Part shown: positions 30,932 through 37,967 of the stretch, piece by piece
How positions within the stretch are numbered: position 1 is the first letter of the stretch
Layout of the letters: every line of letters begins with the position of its first letter
IMG/VR virus record: IMGVR_UViG_3300037324_000041
Coordinates: 1 to 44,505 of that record
From: a virus
Strand: one strand, 5' to 3'
DNA length: 44,505 nt
Notes under the pieces: generated by a model
What the model was told of the DNA's origin: nothing
Database searches by the model: none
Seen by the model: only the letters and a program-made list of their open reading frames with translations
Program-made: the position numbers and the translations under genes

Positions 30932-31477
30932 TCAATAGTCATTACCTTCTTTATATCTCAAATCGTATTGCATTTTTTTAGCTATTAAATCGGCTTTAGT
31001 GTATTTGTGTTGACGTGTTTCGTTTGCTAATTGTTCAATCTTATCAGCGTAGCTTAAAGAATATCTATTTATCAAACCAAGTCTATAATTTAATTCGTTG
31101 CCGTTTTGAAATCTGTTGCATTTTCTACATTGGCTGTGGCAATTCATTTCGTTAAATATAACACCGCTGTATATCTCTGCTTTCTTGAAGTGTCCGCCAT
31201 CCATTTCATCTGTAAGTTTACCGCAACTAATGCAAGGCTTGTCTTTATCTCTCAACCTTATCCACTTTTGGAATGATTTTTTTGCTTCGGCTTCGTATTG
31301 ACCTAGAGTTTTTAATTTATCTTTTAAGACTTTTTTTTCTGCATTCCACTCTCTAGTATCTTTTAACCTTTTAAGTTCTTTAGCGTGTATTATAGCGCAC
31401 TTATAACCGCAGCAAATTTGAGCAAATTGTCTAGGCTCAAAACTTTCTTTACAAACTTTACATTTTTTTAGTTTCAT
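30932..31477 (-). CDS. ninG: NinG/Rap recombination nuclease
   Basis: A 181-residue protein of the NinG family. An N-terminal zinc knuckle (KKCKVCKESFEPRQFAQICC), a helical linker (AEAKKSFQKWIRLRDKDK), and a second Cys/His nuclease-like region (CISCGKLTDEMDGGHFKKAE, then MNCHSQCRKCNRFQNGNELN). In lambda, Rap cleaves branched recombination intermediates and aids Red recombination. Here it sits with an ERF annealing protein and an ATPase, so the phage has its own recombination set. Confidence 0.88.
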   Translation of the reverse strand: MKLKKCKVCKESFEPRQFAQICCGYKCAIIHAKELKRLKDTREWNAEKKVLKDKLKTLGQYEAEAKKSFQKWIRLRDKDKPCISCGKLTDEMDGGHFKKAEIYSGVIFNEMNCHSQCRKCNRFQNGNELNYRLGLINRYSLSYADKIEQLANETRQHKYTKADLIAKKMQYDLRYKEGNDY

Positions 31478-31524
31478 AGTTAATCCCTTTATTTTATGTT
31501 TTCAAACTTTTCCTTAAAACATTG

Positions 31525-31941
31525 TTAGTTGTATTTTCTTAATTGTTTCCCATCGCATTTTACACAAATGAATTTTACATTTAAATAATTTTCTTTTTCG
31601 TAACCTAGATAATGGTCGGCTCTTAATCCTGTTCTACCATCTTTTAAAGTAATGTCTTTTATCTTACAAATATCGCAACATTCTGATCGTTTTAATATAC
31701 CGTTTATTAATGCAGAATTAACAGCTTGTCTAGCCTTGTTTTTAGCTTTTACTTCTGGTCTTTTTCGATATTCTCTTTGATATAACATTTCTTTTTCTAA
31801 AGATTCTGGTCTTTTTCTTAACTCTTTGCGACGTTCTTTTGTTTCTTCGCTGTTTTTAGAAAGCCTTACTCTTTGAGCATATTCAGAGTTATCAATTCTT
31901 TGCTCTTTTTTCCAATTATTTTGATATTCTTTTTTATCCAT
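31525..31941 (-). CDS. HNH-like zinc protein with repeat leader
   Basis: A 138-residue protein starting MDKKEYQNNWKKEQRIDNSE. The first 75 residues are basic and repeat-like (YQREYRKRPEVKAKNKARQA). Residues 85-135 hold CCDICK, RADHYLGYEKENYLNVKFIC and CDGKQ, an HNH arrangement with two CxxC pairs. The frame to 31956 begins with TTG within a TATATTTG element (31941-31955 region), so the ATG at 31941 is used; the transcript could be almost leaderless. Possible free-standing homing nuclease. Confidence 0.65.
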   Translation of the reverse strand: MDKKEYQNNWKKEQRIDNSEYAQRVRLSKNSEETKERRKELRKRPESLEKEMLYQREYRKRPEVKAKNKARQAVNSALINGILKRSECCDICKIKDITLKDGRTGLRADHYLGYEKENYLNVKFICVKCDGKQLRKYN

Positions 31942-31989
31942 AAAACAAATATACAAAAAATAACCTTACGAACGTAATGTTTATCATAA

Positions 31990-32403
31990 TTAAAAGTATT
32001 GTAAAATTTGTTCTTCAATTGTTTCGTTATCTATTCCTAGCCACTTGCTTATTATTCCTTTAGTATCCTCGTAAAGTTGGTTAAACTCGTTTTCGTCCAT
32101 ACTTACAAAACTTATTGAGTTAGCTAATTTATAAACCTCGCCAGTAATTTTGTTTACTATTTCGTCGTATCTGCCTGATGTTATTATTAAATCGCGTCGC
32201 ATATCTTCTAACAGCCTATAATCGCTTTGATTCTCAAAACATAGTTTAAGCAAAGCAAAGTATTTTTTATGAAAAGATAGGTTTCTGCGCTTAGTGTAGC
32301 TAATTTCTATCTGTTCCCCTATTGGTATTTTAGCGAAATTTTCGTAGTCGGAATCATAACAAGGCTTTAGACTACCGTTTATCTTTATTACTAGTATTTT
32401 CAT
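31990..32403 (-). CDS. DUF1367-like phage protein
   Basis: A 137-residue protein: KINGSLKPCYDSDYENFAKI, then IGEQIEISYTKRRNLSFHKK and YFALLKLCFENQ, which is the core of the DUF1367 family found in nin regions of lambdoid phages. The family is usually near NinG-type genes, as here. No activity is known for it. A C-terminal helix (NEFNQLYEDTKGIISKWLGI) completes the protein. Confidence 0.7.
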   Translation of the reverse strand: MKILVIKINGSLKPCYDSDYENFAKIPIGEQIEISYTKRRNLSFHKKYFALLKLCFENQSDYRLLEDMRRDLIITSGRYDEIVNKITGEVYKLANSISFVSMDENEFNQLYEDTKGIISKWLGIDNETIEEQILQYF

Positions 32404-32405
32404 AT

Positions 32406-32510
32406 TTATTTTAAAAGTTTTCTGTAAATAGCGTTGGTTTTCTCGCAGTTTTGCCCTCGCAAATATTGCTTTAGAATAAGTTTTTTGATTGTTTCTATTG
32501 TGTGTGTCAT
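32406..32510 (-). CDS. 34-residue small protein
   Basis: A short frame starting MTHTIETIKKLILKQYLRGQ, basic and helical, tucked between 32514-32861 (3-base gap) and 31990-32403 (2-base gap) on the same strand with the operon's usual AATTATG start context. It is likely translated, but its function is unknown. Confidence 0.45.
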   Translation of the reverse strand: MTHTIETIKKLILKQYLRGQNCEKTNAIYRKLLK

Positions 32511-32513
32511 AAT

Positions 32514-32861
32514 TTATTTAGTTTTAATAATGGTTTTGTAATTAAAAGGCGTTCCCATCCACATAGAGTGTGTTATATTTCTATAAAGTATTTTTGAATC
32601 CATTTGATATTTGTTTTGTGAATTAAAACTAATTGGGTTTAGGTTTTGAGTAGGTGTTGAATACCGCTTTACTGTAAAATCGTACTTACCGCCTTTGTCT
32701 TCTACGCAATTTTTTAAATAATAATCAAACGATGGTAATTGATTTCTTGCGTTTCCAAGCCATCTATTTGGGTCATTTGCTATAATGTCGCATCTGTAAC
32801 TCAAATACTTTTTATAATACTCAATTCTTTTATAAATATAATTTATTTCGTTTGCTTTCAT
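32514..32861 (-). CDS. Hypothetical phage protein
   Basis: A 115-residue protein starting MKANEINYIYKRIEYYKKYL, rich in Tyr, Lys and Asn. The text DPNRWLGNARNQLPSFDYYL and YDFTVKRYSTPTQNLNP gives no family match that I can name. It starts 2 bases after the RecA-like ATPase and is likely a replication/recombination-operon accessory. Confidence 0.5.
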   Translation of the reverse strand: MKANEINYIYKRIEYYKKYLSYRCDIIANDPNRWLGNARNQLPSFDYYLKNCVEDKGGKYDFTVKRYSTPTQNLNPISFNSQNKYQMDSKILYRNITHSMWMGTPFNYKTIIKTK

Positions 32862-32863
32862 AA

Positions 32864-33697
32864 CTATTGTACTAAGTAAGGTAATGCATTTTTGTTTACG
32901 TCAAATGAAAACTCCTCAAATTGGTAGCCTCTACTATAAGGATTAGTTACTTTAATTTGGCCTAAATCGTCTTTCTCTAAATCCATAACAGTTTCTGCTT
33001 TCTTTAATACAAATGTACCTAAATGCCCTAAAGGTTTGTTTGTGCCGCTTGCTTTGTGAATTACCGTGCAAATGTGTATATTGTATTGCGAAGTCCACCT
33101 TAACAAATAATCTGCAACTTCCTTACTCATTACTAGATCGTTAGTGTTTTCTACTAAATCAGCAACGCCGTCAATAAACAATAGTTTTACTTTTTCTTTA
33201 CAAAATTTAGCTTGGTTTATTAAAAGTTCATCAGTAAACTTTAATCTTTCTGGAGTACTTAAATGCCGCGTTGCAAAGCTATGGTAATTTTGATAATTAC
33301 CGCCAACCATTTCAATAGGTCGCCTAAATGTTCTTTGCGCATAATAGTTACCTTGTTCCGTGTCTATGTCGATAATGCCGTAATCCTTTGTTCTATGACC
33401 TTTAATGTTTGGGAATAGGTTGTTTGCGTTTCCACCAATATACGACGCGCAAAGAGCCGATTTTAAAAAACTCTTTTTACTTTTTGATTGCCCTACTATT
33501 GCGGAAAACTCGCCAGCGGTACATACGGCTGTATCATAAAAATTGCCTTTATACTCGTGCGTTCCGATAGAAATTAATATTTCTGGTTTAGGAATCTCTA
33601 TTGATAAATCAACAAAGCAACTGTTAAATGTTTTATCAAAATCAAAAGTTTGTTCTTCTTGTAATGCATTTTCTAAATCTTCAAAATTTAAGTTCAT
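32864..33697 (-). CDS. RecA-like ATPase, AAA_25/RepA-type
   Basis: A 277-residue P-loop ATPase. Walker A is AIVGQSKSKKSFLKSALCAS (near 64), with Lys where the second Gly is usual. A switch region DYGIIDIDTEQGNYYAQRTF, Walker B VKLLFIDGVADLVEN (near 170), and IHICTVIHKASGTNKPLGHL complete a RecA/RepA core. Related phage proteins act as replicative helicase or loader. Since no DnaB is present in this phage, it may fill that role; this is inference. Confidence 0.75.
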   Translation of the reverse strand: MNLNFEDLENALQEEQTFDFDKTFNSCFVDLSIEIPKPEILISIGTHEYKGNFYDTAVCTAGEFSAIVGQSKSKKSFLKSALCASYIGGNANNLFPNIKGHRTKDYGIIDIDTEQGNYYAQRTFRRPIEMVGGNYQNYHSFATRHLSTPERLKFTDELLINQAKFCKEKVKLLFIDGVADLVENTNDLVMSKEVADYLLRWTSQYNIHICTVIHKASGTNKPLGHLGTFVLKKAETVMDLEKDDLGQIKVTNPYSRGYQFEEFSFDVNKNALPYLVQ

Positions 33698-33761
33698 AAT
33701 TTATTTTTTTAGCGCAATTGGTTTAATTTTTAATTGTTTGGTTATTAGTGTTTTAAAAATG

Positions 33762-33797
33762 TAGGTTCGTATATATACAAGTTATAAGAAATAGCTA
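33762..33797 (-). repeat. Half-site of the hairpin repeat, after 33795 gene
   Basis: Minus strand: TAGCTATTTCTTATAAC (33781-33797) starts at the stop codon of 33795-34019 and equals the corresponding arm of the 34042-34190 hairpin save for one or two bases. The matching GTTA arm is missing, so this is a one-armed or eroded copy. Confidence 0.6.
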
Positions 33798-34019
33798 CAT
33801 TTCGTTTTCAAAATAACGATTTTTATCAGCAATCATTTCTAATTGTTGTTTATTATATTCTTCTTCAAAATTTTCTTGTTCTATAATACATTTTGCGGTC
33901 TCAATAGCCCATAATAAACCACTTTTGAATCCTTCGGCTTTTGCACTTGTTATTTGGTCTTTTTTATTACCTATAAAGGCATCGTGTTTATCTTGTAAAC
34001 TTTTTATTAATCTTTCCAT
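33795..34019 (-). CDS. Accessory array gene 6
   Basis: A 74-residue helical acidic protein starting MERLIKSLQDKHDAFIGNKK, ending KNRYFENEM. The last eight codons and stop (GAAAACGAAATGTAG) closely match the end of the neighbouring gene 34190-34396, because both run into the same hairpin arm. It is preceded by the hairpin at 34042-34190. No family named; it belongs to the array of promoterless accessory genes. Confidence 0.55.
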   Translation of the reverse strand: MERLIKSLQDKHDAFIGNKKDQITSAKAEGFKSGLLWAIETAKCIIEQENFEEEYNKQQLEMIADKNRYFENEM

Positions 34020-34041
34020 AATTATTTTATTTTAAATTATC

Positions 34042-34190
34042 CGCTACTTCTTATAACAGCGGTTTTATTCAATTGCGAATTTTGTAGTAAAATCACGTTC
34101 ACTTTTCGCATTACGTTTTGTTGTGGCGGAAAAATCTCGGGTACGAACTTCGCAACTGAAATAAAGCCGCAAAACGTTATAAGAAATAGC
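34042..34190 (-). repeat. Long hairpin repeat E (attC-like)
   Basis: 149 bases. Outer arms GCTACTTCTTATAAC (34043-34057) and GTTATAAGAAATAGC (34176-34190) pair with one mismatch. Inner arms GCGGTTTTATTCAATTGCGA and TTCGCAACTGAAATAAAGCC nearly pair. The right outer arm includes the TAG stop of 34190-34396 (minus strand). About 94% identical over 120 bases to the copy at 115-250. Confidence 0.85.
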
Positions 34191-34396
34191 TATATTTCGT
34201 TTTCGGAATAACTATTCCTCTCGTCCTGTAATATTTGCAATAATCTTTCTGGAGTTAAAATATAGCCAGTTAATGCTTCGTGTGCGCCAAATTTTCCACA
34301 ATCAGAATAGAAATCAATTATTATTCTTTTATCTTCTAAAATTTCTATTGAAGCTTCAATTATTTGTTCTTCTTTTGGTTTGTATAGTAAACTCAT
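34190..34396 (-). CDS. Accessory array gene 5
   Basis: A 68-residue protein starting MSLLYKPKEEQIIEASIEIL, then KRIIIDFYSDCGKFGAHEAL, ending RNSYSENEI. The stop TAG is the first codon of the hairpin arm at 34176-34192. Its start follows the 41-residue membrane peptide by 4 bases, so the two form one cassette-like unit between hairpins D and E. Function unknown. Confidence 0.55.
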   Translation of the reverse strand: MSLLYKPKEEQIIEASIEILEDKRIIIDFYSDCGKFGAHEALTGYILTPERLLQILQDERNSYSENEI

Positions 34397-34400
34397 TTTT

Positions 34401-34526
34401 TTATTTTTTAATTAATGCTACTTTTATAATCGTATCAGAAACTAGATTGAAAAAGTAAATAGTCAAAATTGCTATTACAAATCCAATTAATAATGGTTCT
34501 AAATTCTTTAAAATATATTTTTTCAT
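34401..34526 (-). CDS. 41-residue membrane peptide in the array
   Basis: ATG at 34526; MKKYILKNLEPLLIGFVIAI then LTIYFFNLVSDTIIKVALIK. It has one membrane helix (about 11-27) with a positive N-terminus. It begins 15 bases after hairpin D and ends 4 bases before 34190-34396, so both are bounded by the same two hairpins. Too small to assign; possible toxin-like or exclusion peptide. Confidence 0.5.
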   Translation of the reverse strand: MKKYILKNLEPLLIGFVIAILTIYFFNLVSDTIIKVALIKK

Positions 34527-34540
34527 AATTACTATTAGTT

Positions 34541-34645
34541 TAAATTACCCGCTACTTCTTATAACAAGTGTTTGTAAATACCAGCCGAATTTATGTTGGT
34601 GCGTAGGCTGGCATCTACAAGCACCAAGACGTTAGCGGTAATTTA
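34541..34645 (-). repeat. Long hairpin repeat D (mosaic arms)
   Basis: About 105 bases. The outer arm TAAATTACCCGCTA (34541-34554) pairs with TAGCGGTAATTTA (34633-34645). The inner arm GTGTTTGTAAATACCAGCC pairs with GGCTGGCATCTACAAGCAC at 16 of 19 positions. The left arm also carries the CTTCTTATAAC of hairpin E, which has no partner on the right. The TAA stop of 34632-35006 lies within the right arm (34632-34634). Confidence 0.8.
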
Positions 34646-35006
34646 TTTCGACCTCGTACCCAAGCTCACCTAAAACTGCTTTAAGTGCGTTTTTTGAATC
34701 TTCCGCATATTGCTCGTCTAATTTTTTACCATTTAAATAAATGTCTGTACCGTAAATATCACAACATTTATCTCCACATTGGTAGTGCCAATCTTCTAAA
34801 TCAATATTTAACTTAACATACGCTTTTTTGTGTTGCAAAACCCACGCTTCTAAATGTTCGTTAATTCTATCAATATTGTATTCTAAATTTGTCATTCCGT
34901 TTCTACACCAATCGGCAAATCCAATCATATCCTGAGTAGTAAAACTACCGCTAACATCGGTTTTGACTAATGCCGAATCCTGTGATATATTCATATTTTC
35001 GTTCAT
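34632..35006 (-). CDS. Accessory array gene 4
   Basis: A 124-residue protein starting MNENMNISQDSALVKTDVSG, with TTQDMIGFADWCRNGMTNLE and a Cys-rich centre (YQCGDKCCDIYGTDIYLNGK). Its last codons read GAA ATA AAT TAC CGC TAA, and the stop is part of the CGCTAACG hairpin arm. No family recognised; the cysteines may bind metal. It belongs to the promoterless array. Confidence 0.55.
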   Translation of the reverse strand: MNENMNISQDSALVKTDVSGSFTTQDMIGFADWCRNGMTNLEYNIDRINEHLEAWVLQHKKAYVKLNIDLEDWHYQCGDKCCDIYGTDIYLNGKKLDEQYAEDSKNALKAVLGELGYEVEINYR

Positions 35007-35040
35007 AATTACGTTTTGTTTAAAATTAAAATCTATTTTT

Positions 35041-35083
35041 CATAAGTTAGGCACTAGACAAAGCCGAGAACCGTTAGTGGCAA
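35041..35083 (-). repeat. Short hairpin-type repeat C
   Basis: Minus strand: CCACTAACGGTTCTCGGC then TTTGTCTAGTGCC. CACTA pairs with TAGTG only, so it is a short or eroded version. The TAA in CACTAACGG is the stop codon of 35074-35424. The sequence after it (ATAGATTTTAATTTTAAACA) resembles that after repeat A. Confidence 0.6.
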
Positions 35084-35424
35084 CCGTGATTTAGAGACTG
35101 CAAAAACCCCTTTTTTAACGGTTTTGTTTCTTTAATTAATTTTTGAAGTTTTTTGTTTGGTGTCTTTTTTTCTCCATACTTTTCCAATAAAAACTTATAA
35201 TAAAGCTCGGTATTTGTAGATGGTTTTTCAATTCTGTATTGTTCGGTTATTCCTAATTCGTCAAGTATTTCATCCACGAAAGTAATTGTGCTTAATTTAA
35301 AGTAAATTGAAATTAGATTTTTTTGCAATTTCATTCCGATTAAATGTTCAACCGTATAATCTTTGTATTTTCCAAATTTTAAAGTTGATTTTTTAGTCAA
35401 CTTTCTTAATAATATTGAAGCCAT
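35074..35424 (-). CDS. Accessory array gene 3
   Basis: A 116-residue protein starting MASILLRKLTKKSTLKFGKY, then KDYTVEHLIGMK and FVDEILDELGI. I recognise this as a small protein scattered in Flavobacterium accessory regions; no activity is known. Its final codons CAC GGT TGC CAC TAA merge into the CCACTAACGG arm, so the stop is supplied by the repeat. Hairpin B precedes it. Confidence 0.6.
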   Translation of the reverse strand: MASILLRKLTKKSTLKFGKYKDYTVEHLIGMKLQKNLISIYFKLSTITFVDEILDELGITEQYRIEKPSTNTELYYKFLLEKYGEKKTPNKKLQKLIKETKPLKKGFLQSLNHGCH

Positions 35425-35448
35425 AATTTTACTTTTTTACGTGGTATG

Positions 35449-35585
35449 CCACTAACACTCGTTTTGAGCTATTACGGCAATTGTGGTTAAATTAAATTTT
35501 GTTGTTACGTTCACGTTTTAGGTAGCCGAAAATTTATCGTTTCGCAAAGTGCCGCAACAGACACAAAGCGAGAAACCGTTAGTGG
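35449..35585 (-). repeat. Long hairpin repeat B (attC-like)
   Basis: 137 bases. Outer arms CCACTAAC (35449-35456) and GTTAGTGG (35578-35585) pair perfectly, and the next pairing block CTCGTTTT faces AAAGCGAG. The internal sequence shares ACGTTCACG, CCGAAAAT and TTCGCAA with hairpins E and 115-250. The stop of 35579-36016 is the TAA in the CACTAACGG arm. Confidence 0.8.
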
Positions 35586-36016
35586 TCAGTTAAAGAACTA
35601 ATCTGCAATTCTTCACTATTCCGAAAAAAGAATATATTTTGCAAGTGGTGTAGCCCTTTGATTTCAACTCTTGAAACGTATTCAATCCATAGTCCATTAA
35701 TGAAATTAATTTGCATTCCAAATAAATTAAAACTTGGAAAATCTTTAAAATCTAACTTTACAGCATTTAATTTTAAAAGCAATTCTTCTGAAATTGGTAT
35801 CGATTCAAATTCAGAGTGTTCGGTATAATCAAACGTAATTTCATCAATGTATAAGTATTCAGAATCTACACCAATAACTGTACTATATTTTCTTTGTCCG
35901 TAAATTAATTTTACAATATTTCCAATACGTATTTCGGTTGGTAAAATAGCCGAACCGCTGACAACGTTTTGGCAAGATTGCTGATTTTGTGGTTCAATCA
36001 TATTTTTATTTCGCAT
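35579..36016 (-). CDS. Accessory array gene 2, common Bacteroidetes mobile-element protein
   Basis: A 145-residue protein. LPTEIRIGNIVKLIYGQRKY, then IPISEELLLKLNA, and near the end IKGLHHLQNIFFFRNSEELQ follow a pattern (RIGNxV ... PIxLtxexLxxxxF ... HxLQNxxFxxxxxEL) that is very frequent in Bacteroidetes accessory regions; its activity is unknown. The stop TAA is in the hairpin arm (CACTAACGG). It is the first gene after the promoter at 36108-36136. Confidence 0.65.
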   Translation of the reverse strand: MRNKNMIEPQNQQSCQNVVSGSAILPTEIRIGNIVKLIYGQRKYSTVIGVDSEYLYIDEITFDYTEHSEFESIPISEELLLKLNAVKLDFKDFPSFNLFGMQINFINGLWIEYVSRVEIKGLHHLQNIFFFRNSEELQISSLTDH

Positions 36017-36048
36017 AATATTTTGTTTAAAATTGATAATTTATTTTT

Positions 36049-36090
36049 CCGTACTCAGCAACTTCGCCAAGACGCAAACCGTTAGAAGTA
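36049..36090 (-). repeat. Short hairpin-type repeat A at the array start
   Basis: Minus strand: TACTTCTAACGG then TTTGCGTCTTGGCGAAGTTG. It has the TAACGG core of the other sites but only a weak partner arm. It lies between the promoter at 36108-36136 and the first array gene, where an integron would have its attI-like point. Confidence 0.5.
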
Positions 36091-36107
36091 ATTATTTATT
36101 GCTTATA

Positions 36108-36136
36108 CAAATATAAAAAATAAATCAAATAAACAA
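36108..36136 (-). promoter_or_regulatory. Promoter reading into the gene array
   Basis: Minus strand: AAAGTATTGTTTATTT with TTG at 36134-36136, an 18-base spacer, TATATTTG at 36108-36115. It is the only clear promoter before the array 36016-33795; the genes inside the array have none, so they depend on it. Confidence 0.8.
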
Positions 36137-36169
36137 TACTTTTTTTAATTTATTTTTAAAATTTAACAT

Positions 36170-36667
36170 TTACTTGTAATTTTCTATATCTTTTATAATT
36201 TGATTCGCAGACTTATAGAAACTTTTTTCAACATCTTCTACGCTCCAACTTTTTAAAACTTTCTTACTAATTTCTTGCTGGTTATCGCTAATTATTTGTT
36301 TATTTTTTTCCCACTCCTCTAAAGTGTTGTATTTTTCAATTCCAATGCTTTTAAAATAATTTTCTAACTCGTGGTTGTTCAAATCAAAAGTTAACAAGTT
36401 TATATTAAATTCTACTGTATTTCTCAAATCTCTTTGAACTGCTTTTATAGCCAGTCCAATATCTTTAAAATAGATTATATTTTGCCGTAATTGTACAGAA
36501 AGTAACTTTGCAAAGAGTATATTATCATTGACTAGCGTTTTTTCGCGTTCTAACAGGGCTTCATTGATTAGTTTTAGTGCTTCTATATCTTCCTTATAGA
36601 TATTATTTTTATTGCGCTTAAACGCGTTAAAAATGCGATTTACAGAATTTTGTATAATCCAACTCAT
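36170..36667 (-). CDS. Hypothetical helical phage protein
   Basis: A 165-residue, strongly helical protein (IEALKLINEALLEREKTLVN, then ELENYFKSIGIEKYNTLEEW) with charged heptads. It begins inside the end of 36664-36960 (4-base overlap) and is last in the replication-organiser operon. No family recognised; a helicase-loader-like or recombination accessory role is possible. Confidence 0.5.
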   Translation of the reverse strand: MSWIIQNSVNRIFNAFKRNKNNIYKEDIEALKLINEALLEREKTLVNDNILFAKLLSVQLRQNIIYFKDIGLAIKAVQRDLRNTVEFNINLLTFDLNNHELENYFKSIGIEKYNTLEEWEKNKQIISDNQQEISKKVLKSWSVEDVEKSFYKSANQIIKDIENYK

Positions 36668-36960
36668 AACTTTAGTCTTTTAGATTCTTTTTCTTTAAGG
36701 TAACTGTAAATCCAGAAACATACTTCTTGAGTAGAAAGTTTATAGCTTCTACCGTACTTTCCTAAAGCCCCGTTTTTCATTGCTTTTAAAATTTCATTTT
36801 CTTGAACGTAACCAAAGTTTGATTTAACTTCTGCTATAATTTTAGTAAAATCGAATACTTCTACGTTTAACCTATCAAATGCAATTAGCATTGATGCGGA
36901 TAGTTTACAATCTACTATCTGAATTTCGGAGTTGTTCGGCAATCTTTGTAAGTGTGTCAT
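36664..36960 (-). CDS. Hypothetical phage replication-region protein
   Basis: A 98-residue protein starting MTHLQRLPNNSEIQIVDCKL, with FDFTKIIAEVKSNFGYVQEN and YKLSTQEVCFWIYSYLKEKE. It resembles small helical proteins that accompany replisome organisers. It overlaps the previous gene by 56 bases, an unusually long overlap, and the following one by 4, implying coupled synthesis. Function unknown. Confidence 0.5.
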   Translation of the reverse strand: MTHLQRLPNNSEIQIVDCKLSASMLIAFDRLNVEVFDFTKIIAEVKSNFGYVQENEILKAMKNGALGKYGRSYKLSTQEVCFWIYSYLKEKESKRLKL

Positions 36961-37705
36961 TTTCTTGTGTTTTAAAATTAGTTGTTATTTCGTCTTTGTA
37001 GCGCTCTTGGCTTAAGTAAGTGGTCGCGTGTGGGTAATTATATTCTTTAAAAGGTTTGTTAGCTATAAACAACGGTAAATGATATTCTACTAAATCTTTT
37101 TGTTCTTTAGTTAGTTTGTTAAATTTAACCTCGGCTAGTTTCTTATTTGTTTTATTTGGATAAACCTCCCAAAAGTCCGTAAAAGAATATTCAATGATTT
37201 CTGTTTCAAAAATTTCTAAATCTAAAACATCAAAAATTTCAATTTCATCTTTATCTTTAGCTTCATCTTTAGGTTCAACTTTAGCTTCATCTTTCCGAAC
37301 CATTCCGAACCCTTTGCAAAGGGTTTCAAAGCCTTCGTCTGTTTTTTCTAAAGTATTGATTCCTAATATTTTAATATCGTCAGGTAGAGAGTTGTAAACA
37401 TCTACTGCTGATTTTTTCATATTTGGGTTAAATTTTTGATGTTTTATGTAATTAACCAAAATTATATGATTATTAACATATCTAACTTTACAAAGAAGTT
37501 CAAATTTTTTTAAAGAACTATTTATTATTTCTGAATTTAAACCAGTATCAAAAGAAATTTTCTTAATAGATACCTCGTAAATTCCTAACATATTTGTTTT
37601 ATCGTTAGTTATAAAATAGAGAAACAATAATTTTTCATTTGCTGACAAATCCTCAATAAAAGGATCGCTCCAAAATGCGGTGGATACGCTTCTAAGTTTA
37701 GACAT
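36905..37705 (-). CDS. Replisome organiser-like protein (DnaD/phage type)
   Basis: A 266-residue protein starting MSKLRSVSTAFWSDPFIEDL; the GTG four codons upstream is rejected. Residues 1-110 follow the phage replisome-organiser N-domain (NEKLLFLYFITNDKTNMLGI, then YEVSIKKISFDTGL). Residues 130-165 are acidic with two KDEAK units. The end (FTDFWEVYPNKTNKKLAEVK, then YPHATTYLSQERYKDE) is the DnaB-loader-like tail often seen in such proteins. It likely recruits the helicase at this phage's origin. Confidence 0.7.
   Translation of the reverse strand: MSKLRSVSTAFWSDPFIEDLSANEKLLFLYFITNDKTNMLGIYEVSIKKISFDTGLNSEIINSSLKKFELLCKVRYVNNHIILVNYIKHQKFNPNMKKSAVDVYNSLPDDIKILGINTLEKTDEGFETLCKGFGMVRKDEAKVEPKDEAKDKDEIEIFDVLDLEIFETEIIEYSFTDFWEVYPNKTNKKLAEVKFNKLTKEQKDLVEYHLPLFIANKPFKEYNYPHATTYLSQERYKDEITTNFKTQENDTLTKIAEQLRNSDSRL
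37250..37325. repeat. Short repeats in the replisome organiser gene, possible origin
   Basis: CTTTAGCTTCATCTTT occurs at 37255-37270 and 37279-37294 (24-base period, in frame). CCGAACC occurs at 37295-37301 and 37305-37311, next to the palindrome CCCTTTGCAAAGGG (37310-37323). This could be the origin of the middle phage, but the in-frame period means protein repeats are an equal explanation. Confidence 0.35.
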
Positions 37706-37928
37706 TTTTGTCCTCACTTTCTGTAATCTTGTTTATTTCTGTTCGAAGTGTTTTTGCGAATTTAATCGCAGTAGATTTATCTAATGTTATATCTCTAAAA
37801 AAAACACCTTCTTTTAAAGTTATAATAATTTCATTTTTAAGTTTTTCAACTTTAATAAAATCTTTAAAATAAGAATCAAAAAATTTTAATTCAAAATTCG
37901 CCATAATAATAAAGGTTTTAAGTTCCAA
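37698..37928 (-). CDS. Hypothetical early protein
   Basis: A 76-residue protein. A likelier start is the Met at residue 9 (MANFELKFFDSYFKDFIKVE) since the sequence before it looks like leader. It is a mixed alpha/beta charged protein ending in TESEDKNV, overlapping the replisome organiser by 8 bases. Behind a promoter and a leader with an inverted repeat. Unknown function. Confidence 0.5.
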   Translation of the reverse strand: MELKTFIIMANFELKFFDSYFKDFIKVEKLKNEIIITLKEGVFFRDITLDKSTAIKFAKTLRTEINKITESEDKNV

Positions 37929-37967
37929 TAAACTATTAAATAAAAAATCCTCTCTTATACTTTCAGA

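Noticed and set aside
33762-36136. Toxin-antitoxin or defence island reading of the small-gene array
   Set aside because: No recognisable toxin, nuclease, HTH pair or NTPase among the products; the recurrent hairpins explain the organisation better.
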